Shown here: one piece after another, positions 56,239 to 64,000 of the stretch
Position numbering within the stretch: the first letter of the stretch is position 1
How the letters are laid out: each line of letters starts with the position of its first letter
Assembly (NCBI RefSeq): GCF_013346665.1
Contig: NZ_JABVBB010000021.1
Coordinates: 372,001-436,000, forward strand
Direction: 5' to 3'
DNA: 64,000 nucleotides
Source: Sulfitobacter maritimus
GTDB lineage: Bacteria; Pseudomonadota; Alphaproteobacteria; Rhodobacterales; Rhodobacteraceae
Notes under the pieces: model-generated
Told to the model about the DNA's origin: nothing
What the model saw: the letters and a program-made list of their open reading frames with translations, nothing else
Database searches by the model: none
Translations under genes and position numbers: made by a program

Positions 56239-57051
56239 ATGACCGCCACAATTCTGGAAAAGATCAAAACCTATAAACTGGAAGAAATAGCCGCAGCCAA
56301 GGCCGAAAGACCCTTGGCTGACGTCGAATCTGCCGCGCGTGCCGCCTCACCTGTGCGCCCCTTTGCCCAACGGCTTCATGAAGCGTCGCGCGAGGGATAT
56401 GGCTTGATCGCCGAGATTAAAAAAGCCAGCCCGTCCAAAGGCTTGATCCGCGACGATTTCGAACCAGCCGCTTTGGCCCAAGCCTATGCCGCGGGCGGCG
56501 CGACGTGCCTGTCGGTCCTCACTGACACGCCAAGTTTTCAGGGCGCGAAAGAGTTCTTGGTCGAGGCCCGCGCGGCCTGTGATCTGCCCGTCCTGCGCAA
56601 GGACTTCCTTTACGATCCCTATCAGGTAGCCGAAGCACGGGCCCTGGGGGCCGATTGCATATTGATCATCATGGCCTCGGTTTCAGACGCCCAAGCGGCC
56701 GAGCTTGAACAGGCTGCGCATGAATGGAACATGGACGCGCTGATCGAGGTGCATGATGCGGCAGAAGTGACCCGGGCAGAGAAGCTTACCAGCCGGATGA
56801 TCGGCATTAATAACCGCAACCTCAATACCTTCGAGACGTCTCTTGATGTAACACGTCAACTGTCCGAAGCGGTTCCGCATGACCGGATGCTGGTGTGTGA
56901 GTCCGGGCTCAACACCCCCGCCGACCTTGCCGATATGGCGATTTATGGGGCCCGTTGTTTCCTGATCGGCGAAAGCCTGATGCGACAGGAAGACGTTGAA
57001 CAGGCCACCCGCGATTTGCTGGCCAATCCGCTGGCCCCGGGGGGGATGTAA
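56239..57051 (+). CDS. trpC: Indole-3-glycerol phosphate synthase
   Basis: A 270-residue TIM-barrel enzyme of tryptophan synthesis. The catalytic [66 protein letters not shown] and [11 protein letters not shown] blocks are all present. The ATG at 56239 has GAGGA eight bases upstream. Its frame is open further left through ung, but that is a shadow. The stop TAATG overlaps the moaC start. Confidence 0.95.
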   Translation: MTATILEKIKTYKLEEIAAAKAERPLADVESAARAASPVRPFAQRLHEASREGYGLIAEIKKASPSKGLIRDDFEPAALAQAYAAGGATCLSVLTDTPSFQGAKEFLVEARAACDLPVLRKDFLYDPYQVAEARALGADCILIIMASVSDAQAAELEQAAHEWNMDALIEVHDAAEVTRAEKLTSRMIGINNRNLNTFETSLDVTRQLSEAVPHDRMLVCESGLNTPADLADMAIYGARCFLIGESLMRQEDVEQATRDLLANPLAPGGM

Positions 57052-57524
57052 TGGCCCTAACGCACTTTGACGCCGAGGGCGATGCCCATATGGTTGACGT
57101 GTCCGAAAAGCCTGTCACGTCTCGTATTGCCAGCGCCGAAAGTCACATTAAGATGGCGCAGGAAACACTTGAAATCATTACCGAAGGTCGTGCTAAAAAG
57201 GGTGATGTCATGGGTGTGGCACGACTTGCCGGGATCATGGCCGCAAAACGCACCGCGGATCTGATCCCTCTGTGCCATCCGTTGCCCATCACGAAGGTGA
57301 GCGTTGACCTGACACCCGATGCCGATCTGCCGGGCGTGCGGATCACAGCAACCGTCAAGACAACCGGCCAAACGGGCGTAGAGATGGAAGCGCTCACAGC
57401 CGCAAGCGTGGCTGCCTTAACGGTTTACGATATGGCCAAGGCCGTTGACAAGGAAATGGAAATCGGCGGCACGCGGGTTTTGCTGAAAGACGGCGGAAAA
57501 TCAGGCCGTTACGAAGCGCCATGA
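57051..57524 (+). CDS. moaC: Cyclic pyranopterin monophosphate synthase
   Basis: A 157-residue molybdenum cofactor enzyme. Family hallmarks are [37 protein letters not shown] with the active-site region, [20 protein letters not shown] and the C-terminal KDGGKSGRY. It overlaps trpC by one base and moeA by four, coupling cofactor synthesis to the tryptophan operon, a known gene order in Rhodobacterales. Confidence 0.95.
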   Translation: MALTHFDAEGDAHMVDVSEKPVTSRIASAESHIKMAQETLEIITEGRAKKGDVMGVARLAGIMAAKRTADLIPLCHPLPITKVSVDLTPDADLPGVRITATVKTTGQTGVEMEALTAASVAALTVYDMAKAVDKEMEIGGTRVLLKDGGKSGRYEAP

Positions 57525-58693
57525 TTAGCGTCGAAGAGGCGCTAAGCGCCGTTCTTGACCTCGTCTCCCCCCTTCCTTTCGAAAACGTGCCTCTGCGCGC
57601 GGCAAACGGTCGGGTGCTTGCACAGACCCTGACCGCCCGCCGAACCCAACCGCCCTTTGCCGCCTCTTCCATGGATGGATATGCGCTGCGCCGGTCCGAG
57701 GTAGAACCAGATGCGATGTTCAAGGTCATCGGCGAGTCCGCTGCTGGACACAGTTTTTCGGGGACGGTGCGCGCTGGTCAAGCGGTACGGATTTTTACCG
57801 GCGCACCGATCCCTGAAGGTGCTGACTTCGTCGTCATACAAGAAGATGTTACGCGGCGTGGCAACCTCATTACTCTTGGCCACAATATTGATTCAAAAGA
57901 TAATATTCGACCGGCAGGTGGGGATTTCAAAGAAGGCGACCAGTTGACCGCGCCGCGTTTGCTAAGACCCGCAGATATCGCTCTGCTGGCCGCCATGAAC
58001 CACGCTGTTGTGCCTGTCACGCGCAAACCCGTTGTCGCAATCCTTGCCACCGGGGATGAGCTTGTCCAACCGGGCGAGACTCCCGGACCCGACCAGATCA
58101 TTGCCTCAAACAGCTACGGTTTGGCCGCGATGTTCGAAAACGCAGGCGCTGACGTGCGTATTCTCCCCATCGCGCGGGATACAGAAGCCTCGCTTAAACA
58201 AGCTTTCGCGCTGGCTGCGGGTGCCGATCTAATCGTAACCATTGGCGGTGCTTCAGTGGGTGATCATGATCTTGTGGCCCCCGTCGCAGTCGAGCTTGGG
58301 TTGGAGCAATCTTTCTATAAAGTCGCCATGCGCCCCGGCAAGCCGCTGATGGCTGGCAAACTGGGCGCCGCTGCAATGATCGGCTTGCCGGGAAATCCAG
58401 TGTCTGCAATGGTTTGCGGCTTAGTCTTCGTGTTGCCGATGTTGCAGCGGCTCTTGGGGGTCGAAGCTGTGCATCCCGAAGGATTTGATGCGCCACTTGG
58501 TCGAGATCTCGGGTCAAATGGCCCCCGAGCACATTACATGCGTGCAACCCTGCGTGAGGGCAAAGTTTTTCCTGATGACCGTCAGGATTCCTCACTTTTA
58601 TCAGTCCTTTCGACCGCCGATGTTCTAATGGTCCGTCCGCCTCATGATCCCCCTCGCGAAGCGGGTGAAATGCAAAAGTGTTTCCCGCTTTGA
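57521..58693 (+). CDS. moeA: Molybdopterin molybdenumtransferase
   Basis: A 390-residue enzyme inserting molybdenum into molybdopterin. Seen are [53 protein letters not shown] and [13 protein letters not shown] in the usual order, with domain III at 170-310. The last gene of the trpG-to-moeA operon. Downstream lies the LexA-controlled promoter. Confidence 0.94.
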   Translation: MISVEEALSAVLDLVSPLPFENVPLRAANGRVLAQTLTARRTQPPFAASSMDGYALRRSEVEPDAMFKVIGESAAGHSFSGTVRAGQAVRIFTGAPIPEGADFVVIQEDVTRRGNLITLGHNIDSKDNIRPAGGDFKEGDQLTAPRLLRPADIALLAAMNHAVVPVTRKPVVAILATGDELVQPGETPGPDQIIASNSYGLAAMFENAGADVRILPIARDTEASLKQAFALAAGADLIVTIGGASVGDHDLVAPVAVELGLEQSFYKVAMRPGKPLMAGKLGAAAMIGLPGNPVSAMVCGLVFVLPMLQRLLGVEAVHPEGFDAPLGRDLGSNGPRAHYMRATLREGKVFPDDRQDSSLLSVLSTADVLMVRPPHDPPREAGEMQKCFPL

Positions 58694-58703
58694 TTGTTGG
58701 GTA

Positions 58704-58732
58704 TTGACACAAAACGGGAACGTCCATAGAAC
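58704..58732 (+). promoter_or_regulatory. lexA promoter with SOS box
   Basis: A perfect -35 TTGACA (58704-58709) and, after 17 bases, TAGAAC (58727-58732) form the promoter. GAAC-GTCCATA-GAAC at 58718-58732 is the alphaproteobacterial LexA box (GTTC-N7-GTTC, here reversed) and covers the spacer and -10. This is direct evidence for LexA autoregulation. Confidence 0.85.
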
Positions 58733-58760
58733 AAAAGGCAGAATTCATCAGGGGGCGCAT

Positions 58761-59456
58761 ATGCTGACTAAGAAACAGCTCGATTTGTTGGCTTTTATTC
58801 ATAAGAGAGTGCAGCGCGACGGTGTCCCGCCGAGTTTTGATGAGATGAAGTTGGCTTTGGATCTGCGCTCTAAATCCGGCATCCATCGGTTAATTACCGC
58901 CTTGGAAGAGCGTGGTTTCATTCGACGTCTGGCGCACCGTGCGCGCGCAATAGAAGTGGTCAAATTGCCAGAGAGTCTTGGAGGCGCTCCGGGGTTTGCG
59001 CCTCGGGTGATTGATGGCGATCGTCCTGATACTGCCCCCCCTGCCGCTGCCCGTAATGTTTCGACGCAGCATGCGTTCGACGTGCCAGTTATGGGCCGTA
59101 TCGCGGCGGGTGTTCCGATTGAGGCAATTTCGCAAACGTCTCACAACGTGACCGTGCCCGGCGGGATGATCGCAGGTCAAGGAGAGCATTACGCGCTTGA
59201 GGTTCAGGGCGACTCGATGATCGAAGCGGGTATTAACAATGGCGATATTGTCGTGATCCGCGAGACATCGGTGGCCGATAACGGGGATATCGTTGTGGCA
59301 CTGGTCGAGGACTTGGAGGCGACGCTGAAACGATTCCGGCGTCAGGGCTCCTCTGTCGCATTGGAAGCGGCTAATCCAGCTTATGAGACGCGCGTGTTGC
59401 CATCCGATAAGGTCAAGGTACAGGGGCGATTGGTTGGGCTGATTAGAACCTACTGA
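58761..59456 (+). CDS. lexA: LexA repressor
   Basis: A 231-residue SOS repressor and self-cleaving protease. The winged helix occupies about 1-65 ([38 protein letters not shown]). The cleavage bond Ala116-Gly117 is in [12 protein letters not shown], with Ser152 in [10 protein letters not shown] and Lys190 in [10 protein letters not shown]. The start at 58761 follows a GGGGG and is downstream of the SOS-boxed promoter. It converges on comEC and overlaps its end by seven bases. Confidence 0.97.
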   Translation: MLTKKQLDLLAFIHKRVQRDGVPPSFDEMKLALDLRSKSGIHRLITALEERGFIRRLAHRARAIEVVKLPESLGGAPGFAPRVIDGDRPDTAPPAAARNVSTQHAFDVPVMGRIAAGVPIEAISQTSHNVTVPGGMIAGQGEHYALEVQGDSMIEAGINNGDIVVIRETSVADNGDIVVALVEDLEATLKRFRRQGSSVALEAANPAYETRVLPSDKVKVQGRLVGLIRTY

Positions 59457-61580
59457 TCGTCTCTGCCTCTTTTACGTTGACGGTTCCATAGTCGGTTCCC
59501 AGCCAGTTCTCGCGCTGTCACGACGTGCCAGCCTTGAGATGTCTGATGTAAGGCCACCGCACCTGTCACGCGCAGGCGCGGTGGGTCATAGACAGCGCAG
59601 TCAGAGGAGCGGTCCTTATCCATGGGCACTGAAGCCACCACCAGCTGTTCGAACTTGCAGCCTGTGAATTGAGCGACGGCGTGTTTTCCGGACAGGTGGA
59701 TGATGGGCAAGCTGCGCTTTGCAGCCGTCCACCGGGCCGCGGCCCGGATTTGATCCGCCCCATCCCCGTCGTTTTCCAGCCAGTTGCGTGCGATAAAGCC
59801 AGCGCCCTTTGATTTGCTCAGAGCCCTGCCTTGAAGCGTCATTACGCCCACCAGTGTTCCGTTGTCCGCGATCAAGACATCGGGCCGGTCATTGTCTTGC
59901 CACAGCACTAGAGCAGCCGTCATCATCAGAGCCCCGCTCCACCGCAGCCGTCCTTGCCACAGGACCAATAGCAGAAACCCAAGTGTCAGCAGCGGTAAGA
60001 CCCAAGAATTGGGACTTGTGACATGTCCCTGTGCGCCCGGCAGCGCGGCGACGATTTCGGCAACGCCAAGTATCCAGTGCAGTCCTAAGCCCATCGCCCA
60101 AAGCCCGATGTTTTCCAAACCTAAGGGGGCAAGCAGCAATGCGATCACTGCGGCGGGGATCACCAAAATGCCCATCAGCGGGACCGACAACAGGTTTGCC
60201 GCCAACCCATAATGCGCAAGCGTATTAAAATGCGCGGCAGAGATTGGTGCAGTGGCCGCACCGGCGATCGCCGACGAGAGGACAACCGCCGCCACCGGGC
60301 GCAACCGGCGCGGAATTAAGTTTGCCTCCGCATCGCGTATCCAACTGAACACCGCGACCAGACCCGTAGTGGCGGCAAAGGACATTTGAAATCCCGGTCC
60401 CAAAAGCGCCTCGGGCCGAAGGATTAGAACTATGGTTGCCGCCACGGCCACTGCGCGTAGCGATATTGCACGGCGTCCGATCATCAAGGCGCAAAGGGCC
60501 ACAGCCACCATAATATAGGCGCGTTCAGTGGCGACGTTCCCGCCTGACAGGGCGAGATAGCCAGTTGCCGCCACCAGAGCGACCGCCGCTGCGATGCTGC
60601 GGCTCGGCAGATGCATCGCGGTGAACGGGTGCAGCGCGAACAACAGCCGGATGGCGGCAAAGACGACACTGCTCAGCAGCCCCATGTGAAGGCCGGAAAT
60701 CGCCAGAAGATGCGCGAGATTGCTGTGGCGCAGGTCGCGCAGGGCGTCTTGGGATATAGCGCTGCGGTCTCCGGTTGTAATGGCGGCAGCGATACCGCCG
60801 ACGTCGCCCGGGAGCGCTCCCCGCACGCGCGTCGAAGCCGCCATGCGCAAGCGAAACAACAGCAATTCTGTCCCCCCCCCTCTCAACCGCTTTCACCCCC
60901 AGCAGCGGCGCATGGGTATAGCCGACAGCTCCCAGCTGCGCGAACCAAGCTTGGAGCTGAAAGTCAAAACCGCCGGGTTCGACCGGGCCACTCGGGGGCA
61001 GCAAATGTGCCGTGGTCATCACGCGGAAACCCGGCTTTGGCACGATCCCTTCGATTTTTCCATGAAATGACACGCGCACACGGTCCGGGGTTCGCTGAGG
61101 CGGTACGCGATCAAGCCGGACCTGATCCAGCGTCACACGCGGCGCGTCAGATTGGCTTCGGTCCAGCGCCACAATACGCCCCTCCACAGGGCCGTAATAG
61201 CGCCAACCGAGGACTGGCCCTGCAACCAAATGCGCGCGTGTTGCGGCCAGCATCAACCCGCTCAGCACCAGCGCCACGCCAAGGGCAAGCGGGGCCGCGG
61301 CTTCGGGCAACCGCCGGCTCAATAGTGTGAGCGCCACAACTCCCGCAGCTACCGCGGCGAGAATTTGCAGCGAAGGCTCTTCCAGCAGCGCAAAATACCA
61401 ACCGATCCCGACCGCGAGACAAACCGGCACCCAATTGAACAGATGCCCGCGTTGGCGCAGCATCATATCGCGTATCTGGATCAATAGCCCCACGCTTGCC
61501 CCCGCGGATCGCACTGGGTAGACAGGCTGAAATGCTAGGGTGTCTGTGGTTAGCAAATGGTAAACACCACCCTGCGCCAT
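59450..61580 (-). pseudogene. comEC: ComEC/Rec2 DNA-uptake channel, frameshifted at a poly-G tract
   Basis: Two overlapping frames together make one protein of about 700 residues. The N-terminal part (from 61580, or GTG 61514) has DUF4131-like text RGHLFNWVPVCLAVGIGWYF and an OB-like region up to GVKAVERGG. The C-terminal frame (to 59450) begins GGTELLLFRLRMA, then DVGGIAAAITTGDRSAISQDALRDLRHSNLAHLLAISGLHMGL, the competence core, and a beta-lactamase-like tail. The shift falls at 60872-60880, where the minus strand reads nine Gs; eight would restore the frame. The cause may be a sequencing error, decay or slipped-strand phase variation. The start is uncertain. ComEC carries single-stranded DNA across the inner membrane. 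Confidence 0.85.
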
Positions 61581-61607
61581 TCATATTTCTGACCGAAAGG
61601 CCTTGCC

Positions 61608-63008
61608 ATGAACGCCCCTGTTGTGACCCGTTTCGCCCCTTCGCCCACCGGGTTTTTGCACATCGGGGGCGCGCGTACGGCCCTATTTAATTGGCTCTAC
61701 GCCCGCGGGCGTGGTGGGAAATTTCTGCTACGGATTGAGGACACAGACCGCGCGCGCTCGACCCCGGAGGCGACCGAGGCGATTCTGAAAGGGATGGCGT
61801 GGTTGGGGCTGGACCACGACGGCGAGATCGTCAGCCAGTTCGAGAACGCCCCGCGTCATGCCGCCGTCGCGCAGGAATTGCTGGCCGCAGGCAAGGCCTA
61901 CAAATGCTTTGCCTCGCAAGATGAAATCACCGCGTTTCGTGATGCGGCCAAGGCCGAGGGCCGCAGCACGCTGTATCGCTCCCCCTGGCGCGATGCGGAT
62001 CCGGCGAACCATCCGGATGCCCCCTATGTCATCCGTATCAAGGCGCCGCTCGAAGGCACCACCGTGATCCGGGATCAGGTGCAGGGCGATGTCACCATCC
62101 GCAACGACCAGTTGGATGACATGATCTTGCTACGCTCGGACGGCACGCCGGTTTATATGTTGGCGGTAGTGGTCGATGACCATGACATGGGCGTGACCCA
62201 TGTGATCCGGGGCGACGATCACCTCAACAACGCCGCGCGACAGATGATGATTTATGAAGCGATGGGCTGGGACGTGCCAGTCTGGGCGCATATCCCGCTG
62301 ATCCACGGCGCGGATGGCAAGAAACTTTCGAAACGTCACGGCGCCTTGGGCGCGCAGGAATATCAGGTGATGGGCTTTCCCGCCGCTGGCATGCGCAACT
62401 ACCTCGCGCGGTTGGGCTGGAGCCACGGTGATGACGAGTTCTTTACCGATGCTCAGGCGAAAGAGTGGTTTGACCTTGATGGCATCCGCAAAAGCCCCGC
62501 GCAGTTTGACCTTAAGAAACTGGAAAACCTTTGCGGTCAGCACATTGCACAGGCTGATGATGCCGCACTGCGGCGCGAAATTGAAGCCTATCTGGATGCC
62601 GCTGGCAAAGCTGCCCTTACGGAAGCGCAAGCCGACGGCTTGGAACGGGCGATGTATTGCCTGAAGGATCGCGCGAAGACCTTCCCGGAACTTCTTGAAA
62701 AGGCAGCCTTTATTTTGGCCAGCCGCCCCATCGAGCCGGATGAGAAGGCCAGCAAAAATCTTGATACGGTATCCCGTGGCATACTGTCGGAATTGACGCC
62801 GCATTTGCAAAATGCTAGCTGGAACAAGGAAACGCTGGAGGAGGTGCTGAACGGCTTTGCTGCTGCGCATGACACCAAGTTCGGCAAGCTGGCGGGTCCG
62901 CTTCGGGCGGCACTTGCTGGCAGGGCAGTCACCCCATCGGTTTTTGACATGATGTTGGTGCTGGGGCGCGATGAAACCCTTGCCCGACTGACAGACGCCG
63001 CCACGTGA
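61608..63008 (+). CDS. gltX: Glutamate--tRNA ligase
   Basis: A 466-residue class I synthetase. The HIGH motif is in [18 protein letters not shown] at about 10-27, and the KMSKS loop is [13 protein letters not shown] complete anticodon-binding C-terminus follows. AAAGG lies before the ATG. Roseobacters often carry two gltX-like genes; whether this one is GluRS1 or GluRS2 cannot be decided here. It is divergent from comEC and is followed by gltA after 118 bases. Confidence 0.95.
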   Translation: MNAPVVTRFAPSPTGFLHIGGARTALFNWLYARGRGGKFLLRIEDTDRARSTPEATEAILKGMAWLGLDHDGEIVSQFENAPRHAAVAQELLAAGKAYKCFASQDEITAFRDAAKAEGRSTLYRSPWRDADPANHPDAPYVIRIKAPLEGTTVIRDQVQGDVTIRNDQLDDMILLRSDGTPVYMLAVVVDDHDMGVTHVIRGDDHLNNAARQMMIYEAMGWDVPVWAHIPLIHGADGKKLSKRHGALGAQEYQVMGFPAAGMRNYLARLGWSHGDDEFFTDAQAKEWFDLDGIRKSPAQFDLKKLENLCGQHIAQADDAALRREIEAYLDAAGKAALTEAQADGLERAMYCLKDRAKTFPELLEKAAFILASRPIEPDEKASKNLDTVSRGILSELTPHLQNASWNKETLEEVLNGFAAAHDTKFGKLAGPLRAALAGRAVTPSVFDMMLVLGRDETLARLTDAAT

Positions 63009-63126
63009 AGTTTGGTTAACCACTTCTCAAGGCAGCACGATATAAGTGACCGGGTCGGCCCTCTTTTGCGGGGCCTAGCCCAGACGGCGGGGCCTACCTC
63101 GCAGCCAACATTCGGGAAGGGACTTC

Positions 63127-64000
63127 ATGACCAATAAAAACAAGACCGCAACGCTGACGATTGATGAACAGAGCTTCGATCTGCCGATCCACAGCCCGAC
63201 CGATGGGCCTGATGTTGTCGACATTCGCAAGCTCTATGCGCAGGCTGGCGTCTTTACCTATGACCCCGGCTTCACCTCAACTGCCGCTTGCGACAGCACG
63301 ATCACCTTTATCGACGGAGATAAGGGCGTGCTGCTGCACCGGGGCTATCCGATTGAACAGTTGGCGAGCAAATCGCACTACCTCGAAGTGTGCTACCTGC
63401 TGCTCTACGGTGAGCTGCCCTCCCCCAAGGCGCTCGAGGATTTCGAGCGTCTGGTGACCAATCACACCATGCTGCATGAGCAGATGATGTATTTCTTCCG
63501 TGGCTTCCGCCGCGATGCGCACCCGATGGCCGTTATGGTGGGCGTGGTTGGCGCGATGTCGGCCTTCTATCATGATAGCACCGACATTACGGACGAGCAC
63601 CAGCGCGAAGTCGCCTCGATCCGTCTGATCGCCAAGATGCCGACAATCGCTGCGATGGCCTATAAGTACACGATCGGTCAGCCGTTCGTCTATCCGCGCA
63701 ACGATCTGGACTACGCGTCAAACTTCCTGCGCATGTGTTTCGCGGTCCCTGCCGAGGAATATGAGGTTAATCCGATCCTGAGCCGTGCGATGGACCGGAT
63801 CTTTACCCTCCATGCCGACCACGAGCAGAACGCTTCGACTTCGACCGTGCGTTTGGCGTCTTCTTCCGGTGCGAACCCATTTGCCTGCATTGCTGCCGGC
63901 ATTGCCTGCCTTTGGGGCCCGGCGCATGGCGGGGCGAACCAAGCCTGCCTCGAAATGCTCAAGGAAATCGGTACACCTGACCGTATCCCCGAATTCATCG
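63127..64000 (+). CDS. gltA: Citrate synthase, 3' truncated by the window end
   Basis: The first 291 codons of a type II citrate synthase; the frame is open to the end. It starts [20 protein letters not shown] after GGGA. Blocks are [67 protein letters not shown] with a catalytic His, and [15 protein letters not shown] with the second His. It condenses oxaloacetate and acetyl-CoA. The catalytic Asp region lies beyond the window. Confidence 0.95.
   Translation, partial: MTNKNKTATLTIDEQSFDLPIHSPTDGPDVVDIRKLYAQAGVFTYDPGFTSTAACDSTITFIDGDKGVLLHRGYPIEQLASKSHYLEVCYLLLYGELPSPKALEDFERLVTNHTMLHEQMMYFFRGFRRDAHPMAVMVGVVGAMSAFYHDSTDITDEHQREVASIRLIAKMPTIAAMAYKYTIGQPFVYPRNDLDYASNFLRMCFAVPAEEYEVNPILSRAMDRIFTLHADHEQNASTSTVRLASSSGANPFACIAAGIACLWGPAHGGANQACLEMLKEIGTPDRIPEFI

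Overview
The window looks like a chromosomal segment of a marine alphaproteobacterium of the Roseobacter group (Rhodobacterales), plausibly a Sulfitobacter-like organism. This is inferred from high GC, the trpE...trpGDC-moaC-moeA-lexA-comEC-gltX-gltA neighbourhood, a B12-dependent ribonucleotide reductase, heterotetrameric sarcosine oxidase, a DMSP-lyase-type cupin and an alphaproteobacterial GTTC-N7-GTTC LexA box. No phage, IS element, rRNA operon or CRISPR array was seen.

Layout. 0-19 kb is mostly housekeeping: a degenerate SDR-like protein, a dGTPase-like HD hydrolase, ErpA, exonuclease III, an HNH nuclease, a cobK-alkA-esterase operon, an MFS exporter, a phytoene-synthase-like/methyltransferase/citramalate synthase operon, cysS, a small outer-membrane barrel protein, cardiolipin synthase and another MFS. 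Embedded at 2.3-3.6 kb is an unfamiliar pair: a 76-residue peptide with a 20-residue period (three ...GV..FTTGL units) followed by a 353-residue protein of unknown function.

19-37.7 kb is a catabolic island that spells out a nearly complete route. Creatininase converts creatinine to creatine, creatinase converts creatine to sarcosine plus urea, SoxBDAG yields glycine plus a C1 unit, GlyA makes serine and SdaA makes pyruvate, with PurU handling the folate C1 pool. It carries its own ABC transporter, a BCCT-family osmolyte transporter and two regulators (AraC/GATase-type and LysR-type). A DddQ-like DMSP lyase follows. The transporter/creatinine half looks more AT-rich than its surroundings.

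38.6-43 kb holds nrdJ with an NrdR-box-like palindrome over its probable -10 element, a 680-base gap, and tRNA-Pro(UGG). 43-53.8 kb holds DUF192 and cold-shock genes, pdxH, fabI, gpt, an aminotransferase, a PpiD-like chaperone directly upstream of trpE, a desuccinylase-like zinc enzyme and a YibQ-like secreted protein. 53.9-64 kb is the compact trpG-trpD-ung-trpC-moaC-moeA operon, SOS-autoregulated lexA, a comEC gene broken by one extra G in a poly-G tract, gltX, and the start of gltA, which runs off the end.
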